From RGIG3077 sp045541475 (GTDB lineage: Bacteria; Bacillota; Clostridia; Oscillospirales; Ruminococcaceae), in contig JAZQJI010000021.1 of assembly GCA_045541475.1 (NCBI GenBank), forward strand, positions 1 to 10,415: a stretch of 10,415 nt of DNA. Direction: 5' to 3'. Below are positions 1-5,497 of the stretch, in pieces. The notes under the pieces are model-generated. The model was not told the DNA's origin and did no database searches. It worked only from the letters and a program-made list of their open reading frames with translations. Positions within the stretch are counted from its first letter, which is position 1; each line of letters starts with the position of its first letter. Made by a program: the position numbers and the translations under genes.

Positions 1-2
1 CC

Positions 3-173
3 GACGAAGTTATATCCATACATCAATACGAGGACGGTTTTACAATAACTACGAAAACCATAGGACAGAAATCCATTTCCACATATTGTTTAGATAGGTT
101 CCTTGAGATAATGCACTTCACCAAAGAAGAAGCTGAACAGGCGTTGAAAGGCGGTGCGGATAATGACAATTAA
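3..173 (+). CDS. Unknown phage protein, 5'-truncated
   Basis: An open frame enters from the left edge and ends at TAA 171-173, giving the last 56 residues of a protein that starts outside the window. The C-terminal part is acidic, with a helix-like stretch (FLEIMHFTKEEAEQAL) and a polar tail. I see no domain that I recognise. It overlaps the start of the next gene by 11 bases, and the ribosome binding site of that gene lies inside this one, as expected for translational coupling in a phage operon. The other two forward frames are closed early, which supports this frame. Confidence 0.6.
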   Translation, partial: DEVISIHQYEDGFTITTKTIGQKSISTYCLDRFLEIMHFTKEEAEQALKGGADNDN

Positions 174-432
174 GCAAACTCATGAATTGATGTTAACTTT
201 GTGGAACAGCAATTGGCTTGCTTGCAAAGGTGCTGCAAGCTTTACAACGTCAGATATGGAAAATATAATATCCGCACTTGAAAAACAGATACCGAAGAAA
301 GCAAACATTTCTATCAAGGGAACAACGGATTTTAACACAAAGACACATTGTCCGACTTGCCATAAGATGCTAACAGGAATTAACCCACATCATTGTGAAG
401 AGTGCGGACAAGCTATTGATTGGAGGAAGTGA
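163..432 (+). CDS. Small zinc-ribbon phage protein
   Basis: This 89-residue protein has an unassigned N-terminal half and a C-terminal zinc ribbon made of two CxxC knuckles (CPTC and CEEC) about 16 residues apart, ending soon after. Such ribbons bind one zinc ion and usually serve protein-protein or nucleic-acid contacts. No catalytic residues are visible. I chose ATG 163 because AGGCGGTG (149-156), one mismatch from AGGAGGTG, lies 6 bases upstream. An in-frame GTG at 154 falls inside that site and is less likely. It overlaps the upstream gene and is followed 6 bases later by another small Cys-rich gene. Small zinc-ribbon proteins of this kind are common just before the packaging genes in clostridial prophages, and their function is unknown. 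Confidence 0.75.
   Translation: MTIKQTHELMLTLWNSNWLACKGAASFTTSDMENIISALEKQIPKKANISIKGTTDFNTKTHCPTCHKMLTGINPHHCEECGQAIDWRK
241..269 (+). promoter_or_regulatory. Possible internal sigma-A promoter
   Basis: TTTACA (241-246) and TATAAT (264-269) are separated by exactly 17 bases, matching 11 of 12 bases of the housekeeping consensus. The site lies within the zinc-ribbon gene and points toward the two Cys-rich genes and the DUF1492 regulator. It could give a host-polymerase transcript for the regulator. Chance occurrence in AT-rich coding sequence is possible, so it is only a candidate. Confidence 0.35.
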
Positions 433-438
433 TATATA

Positions 439-717
439 ATGCCTGAATACATAGAGCGTGAAGAAGCGTTAAGAATGATGAAAACCAGCAAGAAAGATAA
501 ACCGTCTTGGGGCGATTGGGACATTGCACACGATTGTTGTATTGATTGCGTTAATGCAGCACCTACCGCCGATGTGGTTGAGGTTGTGCGCTGTAAGGAG
601 TGCAAATACTGCGAGGACAGAGCAATGAGCGGCTTGTGGTGTACTCATCCCGATAACAGAAATCCTCTTGGGTGCAGAAAAGAAGACTACTGCTCAGACG
701 GCAAAAGAAAGGAGTAA
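439..717 (+). CDS. Cys-rich conserved phage protein
   Basis: This 92-residue protein is rich in cysteine: a CCIDC cluster in the middle, then CKECKYC, then single cysteines in WC, GC and YC near the end. The stretch NAAPTADVVEVVRCKECKYC and the ending LGCRKEDYCSDGKRKE are a very recurrent signature of small proteins in Firmicutes (mostly clostridial) prophages, recognised here from memory. The spacing suggests a metal-binding knuckle fold. No enzymatic function is known to me. ATG 439 follows GGAGGAAG (422-429) closely. The gene starts 6 bases after the previous stop and its own end carries AAAGGAG (708-714), the ribosome binding site for the next reading frame. Confidence 0.8.
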   Translation: MPEYIEREEALRMMKTSKKDKPSWGDWDIAHDCCIDCVNAAPTADVVEVVRCKECKYCEDRAMSGLWCTHPDNRNPLGCRKEDYCSDGKRKE

Positions 718-721
718 ACCG

Positions 722-760
722 ATGAAATGGCGTATTTACGAATGTACCAAAATCATATGA
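722..760 (+). CDS. 12-codon minigene or leader peptide
   Basis: ATG 722 has the best placed ribosome binding site in this stretch (AAAGGAG 708-714, spacing 7). Translation from it yields MKWRIYECTKII and stops at TGA 758-760. That stop overlaps ATG 757 of the next gene as ATGA, the classic coupling overlap, and the next gene has no good ribosome binding site of its own. I infer a short leader that delivers ribosomes to the next gene. Alternatives are the relic of a frameshifted gene, or a start at ATG 727 that bypasses it. Confidence 0.4.
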   Translation: MKWRIYECTKII

Positions 761-930
761 ATGACAAAAACAAATGCTATTTTGACCAGGATTACAAATG
801 CACGGCGCTGAATGTCAAGGATTGCGAGAAATGCTCTTTCCGCAAGACAAAAACAGAGTATTTCGAGGCGCAGAAGAAATCAAAGGAAAGGCTTGAACGT
901 ATCGGAAGGATTGATGTTGATGACGGTTAA
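757..930 (+). CDS. Small Cys-containing phage protein
   Basis: This 57-residue protein begins MNDKNKCYF and has four cysteines in its first 30 residues (KCYF, KCTAL, DCEKC), followed by a charged helical tail rich in Lys, Glu and Arg. The pattern KCYFxxxxKCTAL...CEKC resembles a family of short proteins in clostridial phages that I know only as hypothetical. Four cysteines could bind a metal. The family-like N-terminus and the ATGA overlap with the 12-codon frame upstream favour ATG 757. ATG 727 in the same frame would add ten residues that look unrelated (AYLRMYQNH). Its 3' end overlaps the following regulator gene by 11 bases. Confidence 0.6.
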   Translation: MNDKNKCYFDQDYKCTALNVKDCEKCSFRKTKTEYFEAQKKSKERLERIGRIDVDDG

Positions 931-1336
931 AGAGTATCTGCAAAGCTACTATCAGCTTGGTATTGATATTAGGCTGATGAATGAGGAAGTCGAACAGCTC
1001 AAAAGTATTGTGCGCAAAGTCACGCCAAGCTACAACTCAGCAAGCTCAGGCGGTGGCGATAAAGACAAGCTGCCGAAAACAATAGAAAAAATCTGCGAAA
1101 TTGAAAAGCAGCTGAATACTGAGATTGCAAGGCGTACAAAAATGCGTGATAAGGTTTACAGCATTGTGATGTCGGTGCAGTCGGTAAGGCACAGAGAGAT
1201 ATTATATCAGCGTTACATACTCGGCAAAAAATGGGAAAACATCGCAGTTGATTCAAGGCTTGACTTGCGCTGGGTTTATAGACTTCATGGGCAGGCTCTG
1301 CAGATTATTTCAAAACTGACCATTGAAAGCCACTAA
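920..1336 (+). CDS. DUF1492/ArpU-like late regulator (sigma region 4-type)
   Basis: This 138-residue protein resembles the DUF1492 group of phage regulators, related in layout to ArpU/RinA-type late-gene activators. The N-terminal half is charged and helical with coiled-coil potential (MNEEVEQLKSIV, then KTIEKICEIEKQL). The C-terminal half matches sigma-70 region 4: RHREILYQRYILGKKWENIA, then a short spacer, then LRWVYRLHGQAL as the helix-turn-helix recognition part. Such proteins typically sit just before the packaging and head genes and switch on late transcription, which fits the place of this gene. I set the start at ATG 920 because GGAAGGA (904-910) is 9 bases upstream. ATG 914 is too close to it, and a longer in-frame extension back to 812 would overlap the previous gene almost entirely. 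DNA binding and the promoter target are inferred. Confidence 0.8.
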   Translation: MTVKEYLQSYYQLGIDIRLMNEEVEQLKSIVRKVTPSYNSASSGGGDKDKLPKTIEKICEIEKQLNTEIARRTKMRDKVYSIVMSVQSVRHREILYQRYILGKKWENIAVDSRLDLRWVYRLHGQALQIISKLTIESH

Positions 1337-1361
1337 GTTTTAATGTTATTATTAAACTGCA

Positions 1362-1436
1362 AAAAAGCACACGGAAAACTTTAATATTCGCTTTTTCCCT
1401 CAAAGCATCTGCTGCTTAGAGGGTTTTCTTTTCCGT
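1362..1436 (+). other. Alternative inverted repeats around the terminator
   Basis: Two perfect inverted repeats interlock with the terminator. AAAAAGC (1362-1368) pairs with GCTTTTT (1390-1396). ACGGAAAA (1371-1378) pairs with TTTTCCGT (1429-1436). The second pairing would cover part of the T-run after the terminator, and its 5' arm lies in the loop of the first pair. The two folds therefore compete. This could be a switch between termination and read-through, but it is seen only as base pairing. Confidence 0.35.
1397..1432 (+). terminator. Rho-independent terminator after the late regulator
   Basis: CCCTC-A-AAGCA (1397-1407) pairs with TGCTT-A-GAGGG (1413-1423): ten base pairs with one A/A mismatch and a five-base loop. 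It is followed by TTTTCTTTT (1424-1432). It lies 60 bases after the regulator stop and separates the early/middle unit from the head genes, so head-gene expression must start downstream or read through. Confidence 0.85.
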
Positions 1437-1448
1437 TTTAGTCAATAT

Positions 1449-1465
1449 GGGGGGTATACTCCCCC
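1449..1465 (+). other. G6/C5 hairpin before the portal gene
   Basis: GGGGGG (1449-1454), TATAC and TCCCCC (1460-1465) form a near-perfect palindrome: six pairs including one G-T, and a five-base loop. It is strikingly GC-rich in an AT-rich gap. There is no T-run, so it is not an ordinary terminator. Candidate roles are a protein-binding operator for the late regulator or part of a packaging (cos) site. Neither is shown by the sequence alone. Confidence 0.4.
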
Positions 1466-1527
1466 TTAGCTTTACCCTCTGCACTACAAACTGTCACTGC
1501 TCAAATTTCTCGCTGAAAGGATAAATC

Positions 1528-2757
1528 ATGAAAGAATACGGACTACCATATCTGCAAAAAAAGCTTAGTATAAAGCAAATCAGAGTTAAGAAAAGATACA
1601 ACTACTACGACATGAAAAACAGTATTGAGAACGTTAAGGGCATCATCCCCGATGCTTATAAGTGGATGACAGCGTCGCTCGGTTGGTGCGCAAAAGCAGT
1701 TGATAGCCTTGCGGATAGACTCAGCTTTGATTATTTCGATAACGATGATTTCAAAATCAGTGAGATATTCAAGCTCAACAATGCCGATGTGTTCTTTGAT
1801 AGTGCTGTGCTTTCGGCGCTTATATCCTCTTGCAGTTTTGTGTATATTGGTCCCGATGACAACGGGTACCCGAAGTTGCAGGTCATTGACGGCGGCAATG
1901 CTACGGGCATTATCGACCCCGTAACAAATCTGCTGACCGAAGGCTATGCCGTTTTAGAGCGTGACGAGCACGACAAGCCTATTCTCGAAGCTTATTTCAG
2001 ACCGAGAGAAACGCTGTATTATGTCAACGGCAGACTTGACGAGAGCAAGACCTACAAGCATTTTGCACCGTATGCTTTGCTTGTGCCTATTATTTACCGC
2101 CCCGATGCCAAGCGTCCGTTTGGTCATTCGAGGATATCAAGAGCTTGTATGAATTTGACGCAATCCGCTCTAAGAACATTGCAGCGCTCGGAAGTATCAG
2201 CAGAGTTTTACTCATTCCCGCAAAAATATGTGCTTGGTCTTTCGGAAGATGCCGAATTTAACAATCGCGCCGCTACTGTTTCCTCGTTTATTGATTTGCG
2301 AAAGGATGAAGACGGCGAAAAGCCAAGCGTTGGACAGTTCAGCCAACAAAGCATGGCGCCGTTCACCGAGCAGTTGAAAACACTTGCTTCAATATTTGCA
2401 GGTGAAACGGGATTGACGCTTGATGACCTCGGTTTTTCTACTTCTAACCCTTCAAGCTCCGATGCAATCAAGGCGAGCCACGAGCAGTTGAGATTGACGG
2501 CAAGAAAAGCGCAGCGGACATTCGGCACGGGCTTTTTAAACGCAGGATATTTAGCAGCGTGTGTGCGTGATGCGCAGAATTACGACCGCAAAGCTTTTGC
2601 CGACACAACACCTATCTGGCTGCCGATATTCGAGCCCGATATATCTGCCTTAAGCGGTATCGGTGATGCGATATATAAAATCAACGAAGCAAGCCCGGGC
2701 TTTATGGGCAACAAGAACATAAAACAGCTTATGGGACTTACGAGTGATGCAGAATGA
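1528..2757 (+). CDS. Portal protein (SPP1 Gp6-like)
   Basis: This 409-residue protein resembles phage portal proteins of the SPP1 Gp6 family (PF05133 type). Twelve copies form the ring at one head vertex through which DNA is pumped in and ejected and to which the connector attaches. Visible cues are an N-terminal region with repeated aromatic and basic residues, the middle block around residues 195-240 (HSRISRACMNLTQSALRTLQRSE) typical of the portal core, and the helical C-terminal part around 310-340 (SSDAIKASHEQLRLTARKAQ) that forms the crown/wing helices. ATG 1528 has AAAGGA 7 bases upstream. The length is slightly below many Gp6 relatives (often 430-500). It overlaps the MuF gene by ATGA (2754-2757), a pairing conserved in SPP1-like phages. 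Unusually, it precedes the terminase by almost 3 kb. Confidence 0.92.
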   Translation: MKEYGLPYLQKKLSIKQIRVKKRYNYYDMKNSIENVKGIIPDAYKWMTASLGWCAKAVDSLADRLSFDYFDNDDFKISEIFKLNNADVFFDSAVLSALISSCSFVYIGPDDNGYPKLQVIDGGNATGIIDPVTNLLTEGYAVLERDEHDKPILEAYFRPRETLYYVNGRLDESKTYKHFAPYALLVPIIYRPDAKRPFGHSRISRACMNLTQSALRTLQRSEVSAEFYSFPQKYVLGLSEDAEFNNRAATVSSFIDLRKDEDGEKPSVGQFSQQSMAPFTEQLKTLASIFAGETGLTLDDLGFSTSNPSSSDAIKASHEQLRLTARKAQRTFGTGFLNAGYLAACVRDAQNYDRKAFADTTPIWLPIFEPDISALSGIGDAIYKINEASPGFMGNKNIKQLMGLTSDAE

Positions 2758-4100
2758 ATACAGACGAATTTTATGCACAGTTAAGAACCGAGCTTGCTAA
2801 GCGTTTGCAAAGTGACAGCAGGCTTACAGCTATTGCTGAGAAAATAAAGCTGAAAAAGGCTGATTTTAAGGATACTGCCGAGTATTCGCAGATTGTTGCA
2901 AGGCATATATCTAAACTGATACAAGAAAAAATCGGCACAAATTCAGCCGTTGACATTGAGTTTGTGTGCAAGGAGCTGTTAAAAGACCATTATTCAGCGA
3001 TAAATGATGTTTTAGGCACTGTTCAGGCAATTGTTGATGAGAAGAACAACATCCACATTGCACCGCAAAAGGCTCCGTTCCCGCAGGAACGTGTGAACAA
3101 GGTTGCACATGCTCTTATGGATCCGAGAGTGCCGATTGAGGTCATAAAACGGCGTGCAGGCGCACCTGTTGAGAACGTTGCAAATTCTTTCCATGATGAT
3201 TACATCAAGGAAAACGCAAAATTCCGCAATGATGCTGGTCTTAAGTGCTACATAAACCGCACAACAGACGGCAATTGCTGTGATTGGTGCACTAAAATGG
3301 CGGGACGATATGTCTATGGTGAGCACCCTGATGATGTTTTCCGTAGGCATGACAACTGCGGCTGTAAAACCGTTTATGAAAACGGCAGGCAACGTCAGGA
3401 TGTATGGACAAAAAAGAGCTGGGAAGCGCCCGATGTTGCCAAAGACGCACCAAAACCAACAAAGCTAAGCTTTGAGCAGGGCAAGGCACTTGAAAAGAAG
3501 AATTTGCGGAAGTATCACGGGTTGACAGCAGACAGCAAAGGTGGTATAATAAAAGCAATTACAATTGATGATATAAAGACGGCAGATAAAAAAGGCGTTT
3601 TGTCAGAAGATTGTATTGAAACGATTTGCAATACCATTGCGGAATACAGAAAATCTGGCCATAAGTTTAGGTTCGATTCTGTTCAAATAGTGTCAATTCC
3701 GATGAAAGACGGAAAATTAGATGTGTTGCGTACTAATGCAATAGACCGTTACGGGCATCCGCAAGTTGTACTTGAAATCAATCAGGTTGTTTTCGGAGGG
3801 TACACAAAGAAAGATATTGATGCTATCTTTTTCGGATCAAACTATACGGTATGTGAGTCTTTACGAGAAGCAGTAATTCATGAAATTGGTCATGCAAAGG
3901 CGATAAATGGTCGTACTTATGCAAACTACAAACGAATTGCTGAAGAACTCTCAACAGTTCATAACAGTTCTATTTCGACGCTTGCCAGCAAAGATGGACT
4001 TGAGCTAATTGCCGAGTGCGAAGTTCTTCTAAGCCGAGGAGAATTGTTACCGGAAGATATTTTGGAAGATTATAAAACATATACAACAGGTGGAGGCTAA
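2754..4100 (+). CDS. MuF minor capsid protein with C-terminal HExxH domain
   Basis: The 448 residues form two parts. Residues 1 to about 255 are a MuF/SPP1 gp7-like minor head protein. Their hallmark is a Cys/His cluster, C175, C176 and C179 with H199, C202 and C204 (motifs CCDWC and HDNCGC), followed by a short conserved tail. Residues about 260-448 are a separate domain with HEIGH at 376-380 and a likely third zinc ligand in ELIAE (E417 or E421), which is a gluzincin-like metallopeptidase pattern. MuF proteins with variable C-terminal effector domains are known as phage-borne polymorphic toxins. By that precedent the protease may be packaged in the head and ejected with DNA, or it may act between bacteria. 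Target and secretion are unknown. The start overlaps the portal stop (ATGA). A consensus promoter lies at the domain junction. A structural rather than toxic protease cannot be excluded. Confidence 0.82.
   Translation: MNTDEFYAQLRTELAKRLQSDSRLTAIAEKIKLKKADFKDTAEYSQIVARHISKLIQEKIGTNSAVDIEFVCKELLKDHYSAINDVLGTVQAIVDEKNNIHIAPQKAPFPQERVNKVAHALMDPRVPIEVIKRRAGAPVENVANSFHDDYIKENAKFRNDAGLKCYINRTTDGNCCDWCTKMAGRYVYGEHPDDVFRRHDNCGCKTVYENGRQRQDVWTKKSWEAPDVAKDAPKPTKLSFEQGKALEKKNLRKYHGLTADSKGGIIKAITIDDIKTADKKGVLSEDCIETICNTIAEYRKSGHKFRFDSVQIVSIPMKDGKLDVLRTNAIDRYGHPQVVLEINQVVFGGYTKKDIDAIFFGSNYTVCESLREAVIHEIGHAKAINGRTYANYKRIAEELSTVHNSSISTLASKDGLELIAECEVLLSRGELLPEDILEDYKTYTTGGG
3522..3550 (+). promoter_or_regulatory. 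Perfect extended -10 promoter inside the MuF gene
   Basis: TTGACA (3522-3527), 17 bases, then TATAAT (3545-3550), with TGG (3542-3544) supplying the TGN extension. All 12 core bases and both extension bases match the housekeeping sigma consensus at ideal spacing. It sits in codons 257-266, at the junction of the capsid part and the protease part, and points toward 4103-4306. It would let the host polymerase express the small downstream gene, or a free protease domain, apart from the late phage operon. Confidence 0.7.
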
Positions 4101-4102
4101 TT

Positions 4103-4306
4103 ATGATTCCTGTTAATATTTTTGATTGTGTTGCCTGCAAACACAGAAAGAAAAACGAATACGGATTGTATTGTGCTGCCTTTCCCGAAGGAATACCGGA
4201 TGATATCATACACGGCACAGTGAAACCACACAAGATGGAACAGTGTGGCAATGGCATAAAGTTCGAGGATAAGCGTCCTCCTGAGTTCCAAACATATTCA
4301 GATTAA
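4103..4306 (+). CDS. Small four-Cys protein, putative toxin partner
   Basis: This 67-residue protein has cysteines at 9, 12, 24 and 48 (motif CVACKH, then YCAAFPEGIPDDI, then CGNGIKFE). The CAAFPxGIPxxI segment is, from memory, typical of a widespread family of very small proteins often found next to toxin or polymorphic-toxin genes. No enzyme motif is present. ATG 4103 is two bases after the MuF stop, with GGAGG (4092-4096) inside the end of MuF at ideal spacing, so it is translated in the same unit. A terminator begins at its stop codon. The location directly behind a toxin-like domain and the promoter at 3522-3550 suggest an immunity or chaperone role, which is inference only. A structural or metal-binding role is equally open. 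Confidence 0.7.
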   Translation: MIPVNIFDCVACKHRKKNEYGLYCAAFPEGIPDDIIHGTVKPHKMEQCGNGIKFEDKRPPEFQTYSD

Positions 4307-4333
4307 ACCGCCCTTAAATAAGGCGGTTTTCTT
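4305..4333 (+). terminator. Rho-independent terminator ending the MuF unit
   Basis: AACCGCCCTTA pairs with TAAGGCGGTT with one bulged C and a two-to-four-base loop, followed by TTTTCTT. The stem starts in the stop codon of the 67-residue gene. It closes the portal-MuF-small protein transcript. Confidence 0.88.
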
Positions 4334-4370
4334 ATACCCAAAATTAAAAGAAAGAGGTTGAATTATGAGA
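4332..4370 (+). repeat. Duplicated leader, copy A
   Basis: TTATACCCAAA directly follows the T-run of the terminator, then GAAAG-AGGTT and ATTATGAGA lead into the 123-residue gene. The same elements in the same order occur at 4790-4825 in front of the next gene, with only small spacing differences. This marks the edges of the cassette between them. Confidence 0.6.
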
Positions 4371-4736
4371 GAACTTAACACAATTCAGAAAAGAGAAAAG
4401 CTCAACAAGGTATTTGCGGTTGATGAAAAAGGCAACGGCGGTGCAAATCATCAGTATGATATTTATCCCGCCGAAAACTTTGACAAAAACACAGAACCCC
4501 TTATCTGCATCCAGTTTCAGAACGGCCCTCGTAAAGACGCTGACAGCGTTCACGGCGTTCTTGATACAGATTTGCTTGAAATTGTACGTGACAGACTGAA
4601 AGGCTTTCAGAGTGGCACATTTGCAACACGAGAAAACGCTTGCGCACTTACGCATATCGAGGAAGCGCTCATGTGGATGAATCGCAGAGTTGAAGACAGA
4701 ATTGAAAGAGGCGTTCTCGGGACGAATAACAAGTAA
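4365..4736 (+). CDS. Phage accessory protein, Acb2/Tad1 hairpin-like candidate
   Basis: This 123-residue protein has GNGGANH (23-29), a beta-rich segment with IQFQNGPR (49-56), then GVLDTDLLEIVRDRLKGFQ (64-82), and a second helix with ENACALTHIEEALMWMNRRVEDR (about 90-112), ending RGVLGT. The two long helices with the ENxxALxxxEEALxW face resemble the helical hairpin of Acb2/Tad1 proteins, which bind cyclic nucleotides and thereby blunt CBASS or Thoeris defence. I make this link from memory of the pattern, so the family is tentative, while a conserved phage protein is certain. ATG 4365 follows AGAGG with good spacing. Terminators lie on both sides, so it is a one-gene unit, and no clear promoter is visible. 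Alternative: an uncharacterised head-associated protein. Confidence 0.5.
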   Translation: MRELNTIQKREKLNKVFAVDEKGNGGANHQYDIYPAENFDKNTEPLICIQFQNGPRKDADSVHGVLDTDLLEIVRDRLKGFQSGTFATRENACALTHIEEALMWMNRRVEDRIERGVLGTNNK

Positions 4737-4759
4737 AACGCAAACAGAATATGAATATC

Positions 4760-4791
4760 AGCACTTTGGCTAAGCTCAAGGTGCTATTTTT
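4760..4791 (+). terminator. Rho-independent terminator after the 123-residue gene
   Basis: AGCACTTT (4760-4767) pairs with AAGGTGCT (4778-4785) with one G-T pair and a ten-base loop, followed by ATTTTT (4786-4791). It is weaker than the upstream terminator but well formed. It isolates the 123-residue gene and argues that the next gene does not start at ATG 4751. Confidence 0.65.
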
Positions 4792-4825
4792 ATACCCAAA
4801 TGACGAAAGTGAGGTTATTATGAGA
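4790..4825 (+). repeat. Duplicated leader, copy B
   Basis: TTATACCCAAA again follows a terminator T-run, then GAAAG-TGAGGTT and ATTATGAGA at the start of the small metallopeptidase gene. It matches copy A at 4332-4370, including the shared ATGAGA gene start, with a few bases inserted or deleted. Confidence 0.6.
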
Positions 4826-5119
4826 ATTCCCGAAAAAATCAAAATCGCAGGCTATACCTACAAGATTGAACGACCCGCAGAATCGTTTGTATCAGACCTA
4901 AGCGCCTGCGACGGCCTGCATAGCTTTGGTACGCAAACAATAAAGGTTTCGAAATGCGGAAACGAAGCGTATCAGAACACGGTGTTTCTGCATGAGCTCG
5001 TGCACGGTATTATAGCAAGCTATTGCTCAGCCGATTGCTATGACGAAGAAAAATTTGTTGAGCAGTTTTCAAAGGGATTATATCAGGTAATAACCGATAA
5101 TCCGCAGATTTTTACATAA
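4820..5119 (+). CDS. Small phage metallopeptidase-like protein (HELVH)
   Basis: This 99-residue protein begins MRIPEKIKIAGYTYKI, a short strand-rich lead-in seen in small phage zincins, and has HELVH at 58-62 with a likely third ligand in the DEEKFVEQF helix (E77 or E81). This is the minimal SprT/ImmA-like metallopeptidase layout of one zinc held by two His and a Glu. Substrate and role are unknown. Such proteins occur near HNH and terminase genes in clostridial prophages. I chose ATG 4820 because GTGAGG is properly spaced and because the frame upstream to ATG 4751 runs through a terminator hairpin. It shares its leader with the gene before it. It is a different domain from the protease at the end of MuF, sharing only the HExxH signature. 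The HNH gene starts 13 bases after its stop. Confidence 0.72.
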   Translation: MRIPEKIKIAGYTYKIERPAESFVSDLSACDGLHSFGTQTIKVSKCGNEAYQNTVFLHELVHGIIASYCSADCYDEEKFVEQFSKGLYQVITDNPQIFT

Positions 5120-5132
5120 GAGGGCAGTATAT

Positions 5133-5474
5133 ATGGCAAAACCAAATCTGCGTCCCGACCACAACGGCACACAGCGAGCGCAGTTTGAATCAAACAAAAA
5201 GAAAATCTATGCAACGCAAAACATCTGCGGAATATGCGGAAAACAGGTTGATTTTGGCTTTAAGTTTCCGCATCCGCTAAGCCCATGCATAGACCATATC
5301 ATTCCCGTTGCAAAGGGCGGGCACCCTTCGGCACTTGAAAATCTGCAGCTTGCACACATGTGCTGCAACCGCCAGAAATCTGACAAGCTGACGGTGAAGC
5401 AGATTTTTGACAGCGAAGTAGAGCTTATATCCAACAGGGTGCTGCCGCAGACTTTTGACTGGAAGAATATTTGA
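5133..5474 (+). CDS. HNH endonuclease (packaging-associated)
   Basis: This 113-residue protein has all HNH hallmarks: a CGIC knuckle (C32, C35), the CIDHIIP core (D54, H55) with H64 in AKGGH, N70 in ENLQ, and H75 with C78-N79 closing the metal site. The DNA-cutting centre is a beta-beta-alpha-metal fold, with the two Cys pairs holding a structural zinc. Free-standing HNH proteins encoded next to the large terminase stimulate terminase cleavage at cos sites in HK97-type phages. The position 23 bases before the terminase gene fits that role and suggests cohesive-end packaging. ATG 5133 follows AGAGGG with slightly long spacing. A homing endonuclease is less likely because no intron or split gene is visible. 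Confidence 0.88.
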   Translation: MAKPNLRPDHNGTQRAQFESNKKKIYATQNICGICGKQVDFGFKFPHPLSPCIDHIIPVAKGGHPSALENLQLAHMCCNRQKSDKLTVKQIFDSEVELISNRVLPQTFDWKNI

Positions 5475-5497
5475 GAGCCGAGAAAGGAGCTAATCTG

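Noticed and set aside
435..440. TATAAT as a promoter -10 box
   Set aside because: It overlaps the start codon at 439 and no -35 element lies 16-18 bases upstream.
812..919. N-terminal extension of the DUF1492-like regulator
   Set aside because: It is a shifted reading of the preceding Cys gene (Arg/Ser-rich nonsense). The site GGAAGGA fits ATG 920.
3012..3392. Open frames on the minus strand opposite the MuF gene
   Set aside because: No ribosome binding site and no recognisable protein features. The + strand protein with its Cys/His cluster explains the sequence.
4751..4819. Longer N-terminus for the small metallopeptidase
   Set aside because: The stretch contains a terminator hairpin and T-run, and ATG 4820 has a proper ribosome binding site and a family-like start.
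5133..5474. HNH gene as a homing endonuclease of an intron or inserted element
   Set aside because: Neighbouring genes are intact, no intron boundaries are visible, and an HNH gene next to the terminase is a usual packaging arrangement.
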